Assembly (NCBI GenBank): GCA_937922045.1
Contig: CAKZXA010000121.1
Coordinates: 1-33,295 of the forward strand
Length of the DNA: 33,295 nt
Source of the DNA: an uncultured Acidimicrobiales bacterium
GTDB taxonomy: Bacteria > Actinomycetota > Acidimicrobiia > Acidimicrobiales > SZUA-35
Reading direction: 5' to 3'
Under the pieces are notes generated by a model that worked only from the letters and a program-made list of their open reading frames with translations, was not told where the DNA came from and did not search any database. The position numbers were made by a program, and so were the translations under genes. Shown one piece after another: positions 31,292-33,295 of the stretch. Each line of letters begins with the position of its first letter. The first letter of the stretch is position 1.

Positions 31292-31322
31292 GGCCGTCAT
31301 TTACCCGCCGTTGTGACGGGCC
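31292..31322. terminator. Possible bidirectional terminator
   Basis: GGCCGTCA (31292-31299) can pair with TGACGG-g-CC (31314-31322) around a 14-nt loop with one bulged base. It lies in the 49-nt gap between the convergent epsilon-subunit and beta-propeller genes. Confidence 0.35.
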
Positions 31323-31329
31323 CTAGCTC

Positions 31330-32334
31330 CTAGCGGATCGAGGCGAGCCCGAACGGGTTCGCGCCGACGGTTACGAGTTGTGTCTCCCCGGTATCAGCAT
31401 CGATGACCGAAACAACATTGTTCGGTCCCGAGTGGGTGGCGAAGATTGTGCCCGAGGCGGTGACGGTGACGTTGTGAGCGACGGCAGCGTCGGTGCTGAC
31501 AGGATCGGCTGTGGTGTCCAGCGATCGGTTGAGCTGCCAGATGGCGTCAACGCCACCGCCGGCGATGTTGGTGACAACAACATTGTTGTTCCGGGTGACG
31601 AAGATGCCGTGGGCGGTAGGCACGCTGGTCTCGCCGACTTTGCGCAGGGTGGCCGGTACGTAGCTAGAGACCGAGTTGGCCTCCTGGGAAGCGACGTAGA
31701 GGCGTCCGCCCTGTACGAACAGGTGAGGATCGCCGCCGGTCTCAATCTGGCCGGTGAGTTCGAAGGTGCGGGTCGAGTAGCGCAACACAACGCCGTAGCC
31801 GTCGAGGCCAACGAGGCTGACGAAGGCGTTGTTGCCCTTAACGAACACATCGTGGGTTATGCCACCGGCCTCGATCAGTTCGGCTGGAATCGTGATCGTG
31901 GTGGTCGCCTCTGCCGTCTTGGTGTCGACGATGGTGACCGTGCTGGCCGCCGTGCCGACGACCCAGAGCTGGTCGCGTGCTGGGTCTAGCCATTGGTGGA
32001 AGACACCGTCAGCGACATCGACGGTGGCTACGACCTCGAAGGTTTCATCATCGAGCGCAACGACAGTGCTGGAGGCTCGATCGCCGATCCAGACCACATC
32101 GTTGTCGGGGTCGTGGTTGACATACATCGGCTCGGCATCGCCGGGTAGGTCGTAGTTGGTGACGCTCAGGTCGGTGGTATCGATGACGGAAACATCGCCC
32201 GACCCCCGGTTGGCGACGACGACGGCTGACGAATCAGCGCTCGACGCCGAAGCTGAGACCGACAGGCCGGCCACCACCATAAGAATGGTTGCTACAACGA
32301 CGACAACGCGACGTGGATTGATAGATCGAAACAC
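31330..32334 (-). CDS. Secreted YVTN/YncE-like beta-propeller protein
   Basis: 334 residues. The signal peptide (basic FRSINPRR, hydrophobic VVVVVATILMVVAGLSV, cleavage near ASASS at about 30) is followed by six or so ~40-residue blades. Recurrent pieces include GDVSVIDTTDLSV, STVVALDDETFEVV, STVTIVDTKTAEAT, GVVLRYSTRTFEL and NNVVSVIDADTGET. This is the seven-bladed propeller pattern of YVTN/NHL-type proteins: extracellular binding or scaffold, sometimes lyase-related; function unknown. The GTG at 32334 is chosen over the longer frame (to 32475) because GGAG stands 5 nt upstream and it opens the signal peptide. An IS110 element lies upstream on the opposite strand. Confidence 0.85.
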   Translation of the reverse strand: MFRSINPRRVVVVVATILMVVAGLSVSASASSADSSAVVVANRGSGDVSVIDTTDLSVTNYDLPGDAEPMYVNHDPDNDVVWIGDRASSTVVALDDETFEVVATVDVADGVFHQWLDPARDQLWVVGTAASTVTIVDTKTAEATTTITIPAELIEAGGITHDVFVKGNNAFVSLVGLDGYGVVLRYSTRTFELTGQIETGGDPHLFVQGGRLYVASQEANSVSSYVPATLRKVGETSVPTAHGIFVTRNNNVVVTNIAGGGVDAIWQLNRSLDTTADPVSTDAAVAHNVTVTASGTIFATHSGPNNVVSVIDADTGETQLVTVGANPFGLASIR

Positions 32335-32589
32335 AAGTTCTCCAGTGATGAACTTGGATGGTGGTGAGTGTTGGCTCAGGTCTGACCCACAAGTTTCCCG
32401 ACCACCCGAATGGGTGTGTCTTTCGTAGGACCTGTCGACCTGGCTGATGCTCACCACATCAACCATCGAACCCATTGCCGGGTCCGGCCTCCAGCGTGAC
32501 CTAATAGGAGCCCGAGCTCAAATGCCTCATCACTGGACTGTCCGCCACTGGCTGGTTCCGGCAACGTCACTACAAGGAGAACAAAGAAG
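32335..32589. other. Noncoding region: beta-propeller promoter plus IS110 left end
   Basis: 255 nt. I see small hairpins: CACCC-gaat-GGGTG (32403-32416), TGATG-ctcacca-CATCA (32445-32461), and a larger one with CGGG (32479-32482) and CTCC (32489-32492) pairing with GGAG (32507-32510) and CCCG (32511-32514) around a 14-nt loop. AAGGAG (32574-32579) serves the transposase. The element's exact left boundary cannot be placed; IS110 elements have no long terminal inverted repeats. Confidence 0.5.
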
Positions 32590-33295
32590 ATGGAACCAGT
32601 CGCTGTTGTTGGTGGCGTGGACACCCACGCCGCTACCCACCACGCCGCTGTTGTCGATGTCACCGGAAAACTGCTCGACACACGCTCGTTCATTGCCACC
32701 CAAGCGGGCTACAGGTCACTGTTGGATTGGGCATCATCATTTGGCCCGCTGCTACGGGTCGGGGTTGAGGGAACCGGCACCTACGGAGCCGGGCTCACAC
32801 GCCACCTCAGCCAAGCCCATATCGACGTGGTTGAGGTCCCGCGACCAGACCGCCAACTCAGGCGAGCACACGGCAAATCAGACCCAATCGATGCAGTCGC
32901 TGCAGCGCGCCGCGCTCTGGCCTGTGACGGCACGGTCGTCCCGAAGAAACAAGATGGACCCGTTGAAGCCATCCGAGCGCTACGAACTGCCCGCCTTGGA
33001 GCTATCAAGGCTAAGACTGCTGCAACGAACACGCTGCGATCCATGATCATCACCGCTCCAGAACCACTACGAGCCCAACTCCCAGCGACTGGCCTACCGA
33101 ACAAACTCATCAAAGCGTGCGCCCGACTACGACCCGATCCTGAACGTCTCAACGAACCAACCCAAGCCGCTAAAGCAGCGCTACGCAGCATCGCCCACCG
33201 AGCCCAACACCTCGTCGACGAGATCAAAAAGCTCGACCATCTGATTGGTCGATTGCTCGCGGTCACCGCACCAACGACCTTGGCCGTGTTCGCTA
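32440..33295 (+). mobile_element. IS110-family insertion sequence, left part (runs off window)
   Basis: The transposase is of the IS110 DEDD type, and the ~150 nt before it is structured noncoding DNA of the kind that encodes the bridge RNA in IS110-group elements such as IS621. The left boundary given is approximate. Codons in this part often end in A (CTA, CGA, CCA), unlike the host genes, supporting a recent arrival. Confidence 0.65.
32590..33295 (+). CDS. IS110-family transposase (recombinase), C-terminus beyond the window
   Basis: 235 codons are present and no stop is reached; family members are usually 320-420 residues, so the serine-containing C-terminal domain is outside. The N-terminal RuvC-like DEDD catalytic set is visible: GGVDTHAATHHAAV (first Asp, residue 11), VEGTGTYG (Glu, about 60), and KSDPIDAVAAARRAL (two Asp, about 98-101). 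The family's recombinases cut and paste circular intermediates, guided by an element-encoded bridge RNA that pairs with target and donor DNA. AAGGAG lies 10 nt before the ATG. Confidence 0.92.
   Translation, partial: MEPVAVVGGVDTHAATHHAAVVDVTGKLLDTRSFIATQAGYRSLLDWASSFGPLLRVGVEGTGTYGAGLTRHLSQAHIDVVEVPRPDRQLRRAHGKSDPIDAVAAARRALACDGTVVPKKQDGPVEAIRALRTARLGAIKAKTAATNTLRSMIITAPEPLRAQLPATGLPNKLIKACARLRPDPERLNEPTQAAKAALRSIAHRAQHLVDEIKKLDHLIGRLLAVTAPTTLAVFA

Noticed and set aside
32335-32475. Longer N-terminus for the beta-propeller protein
   Set aside because: It would hide the signal peptide; GGAG and GTG at 32334 give a proper secretory N-terminus.
1-33295. CRISPR array, tRNA or rRNA genes
   Set aside because: No regularly spaced repeats of suitable length and no cloverleaf or rRNA-like conserved segments were seen; the only tandem repeats are the short 11-, 12- and 16-bp ones listed.

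Overview
The window is dense, GC-rich and almost entirely coding. It looks like a chromosomal segment of an Actinomycetota bacterium. The content suggests a lipid- and amino-acid-degrading member of the Acidimicrobiia, but this is inferred from gene style: there is no rRNA or marker gene. Supporting signs are an acyl-CoA carboxylase beta subunit followed by a tiny epsilon-like subunit, a F420/FMN split-barrel oxidoreductase, stand-alone LigD-type polymerase and ATP-dependent ligase genes, GTG starts, and repeated TANNNT -10 boxes exactly 6 nt upstream of start codons (leaderless style).

Layout. 1-6175 (+): an ALG5-like glycosyltransferase, then a tightly packed catabolic run of acyl-CoA dehydrogenase, D-arginine-dehydrogenase-like flavoenzyme, SDR, di-iron sterol-desaturase-like hydroxylase, a small TfoX/YjbR-like protein and a TfdA/TauD dioxygenase. 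6240-9769 (+): a four-gene ABC-2 exporter unit (ATPase, permease, ATPase, permease), mostly joined by ATGA overlaps. 9824-14929 (-): a complete branched-chain 2-oxoacid dehydrogenase operon (E1alpha, E1beta, E2, E3) arranged as in Pseudomonas bkd. 15056-17096 (-): two unusual regulators, an internally duplicated winged-helix protein and an atypical receiver-HTH protein. They are headed by a palindrome-rich divergent regulatory region shared with a small membrane protein (17376-17630, +).

17634-19481 (-): a split-barrel oxidoreductase and a second GT2 glycosyltransferase. 19543-22839 (+): a 5'-3' exonuclease, a GNAT acetyltransferase, a secreted spondin-domain protein whose domain has very unusual codon use, a strong hairpin, and a SAM methyltransferase. 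22836-28332 (-): a P-loop kinase, a hypothetical protein, an ATP-dependent DNA ligase, an O-antigen-ligase/TPR membrane protein and a LigD-type polymerase. The polymerase and ligase together form a split NHEJ pair. 28396-31280 (+): a polytopic membrane protein, an acyl-CoA carboxylase beta subunit and an epsilon-like subunit. 31330-32334 (-): a secreted beta-propeller protein. 32590 to the end (+): an IS110-family transposase running off the window, preceded by a noncoding stretch where the element's bridge RNA would be expected.

The metabolic genes fit together. Branched-chain 2-oxoacid dehydrogenase makes branched acyl-CoAs, acyl-CoA dehydrogenase oxidises acyl-CoAs, and the carboxylase can take up propionyl- or acetyl-CoA. 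I saw no tRNA, rRNA or CRISPR array. No gene-free stretch exceeds 300 bases.
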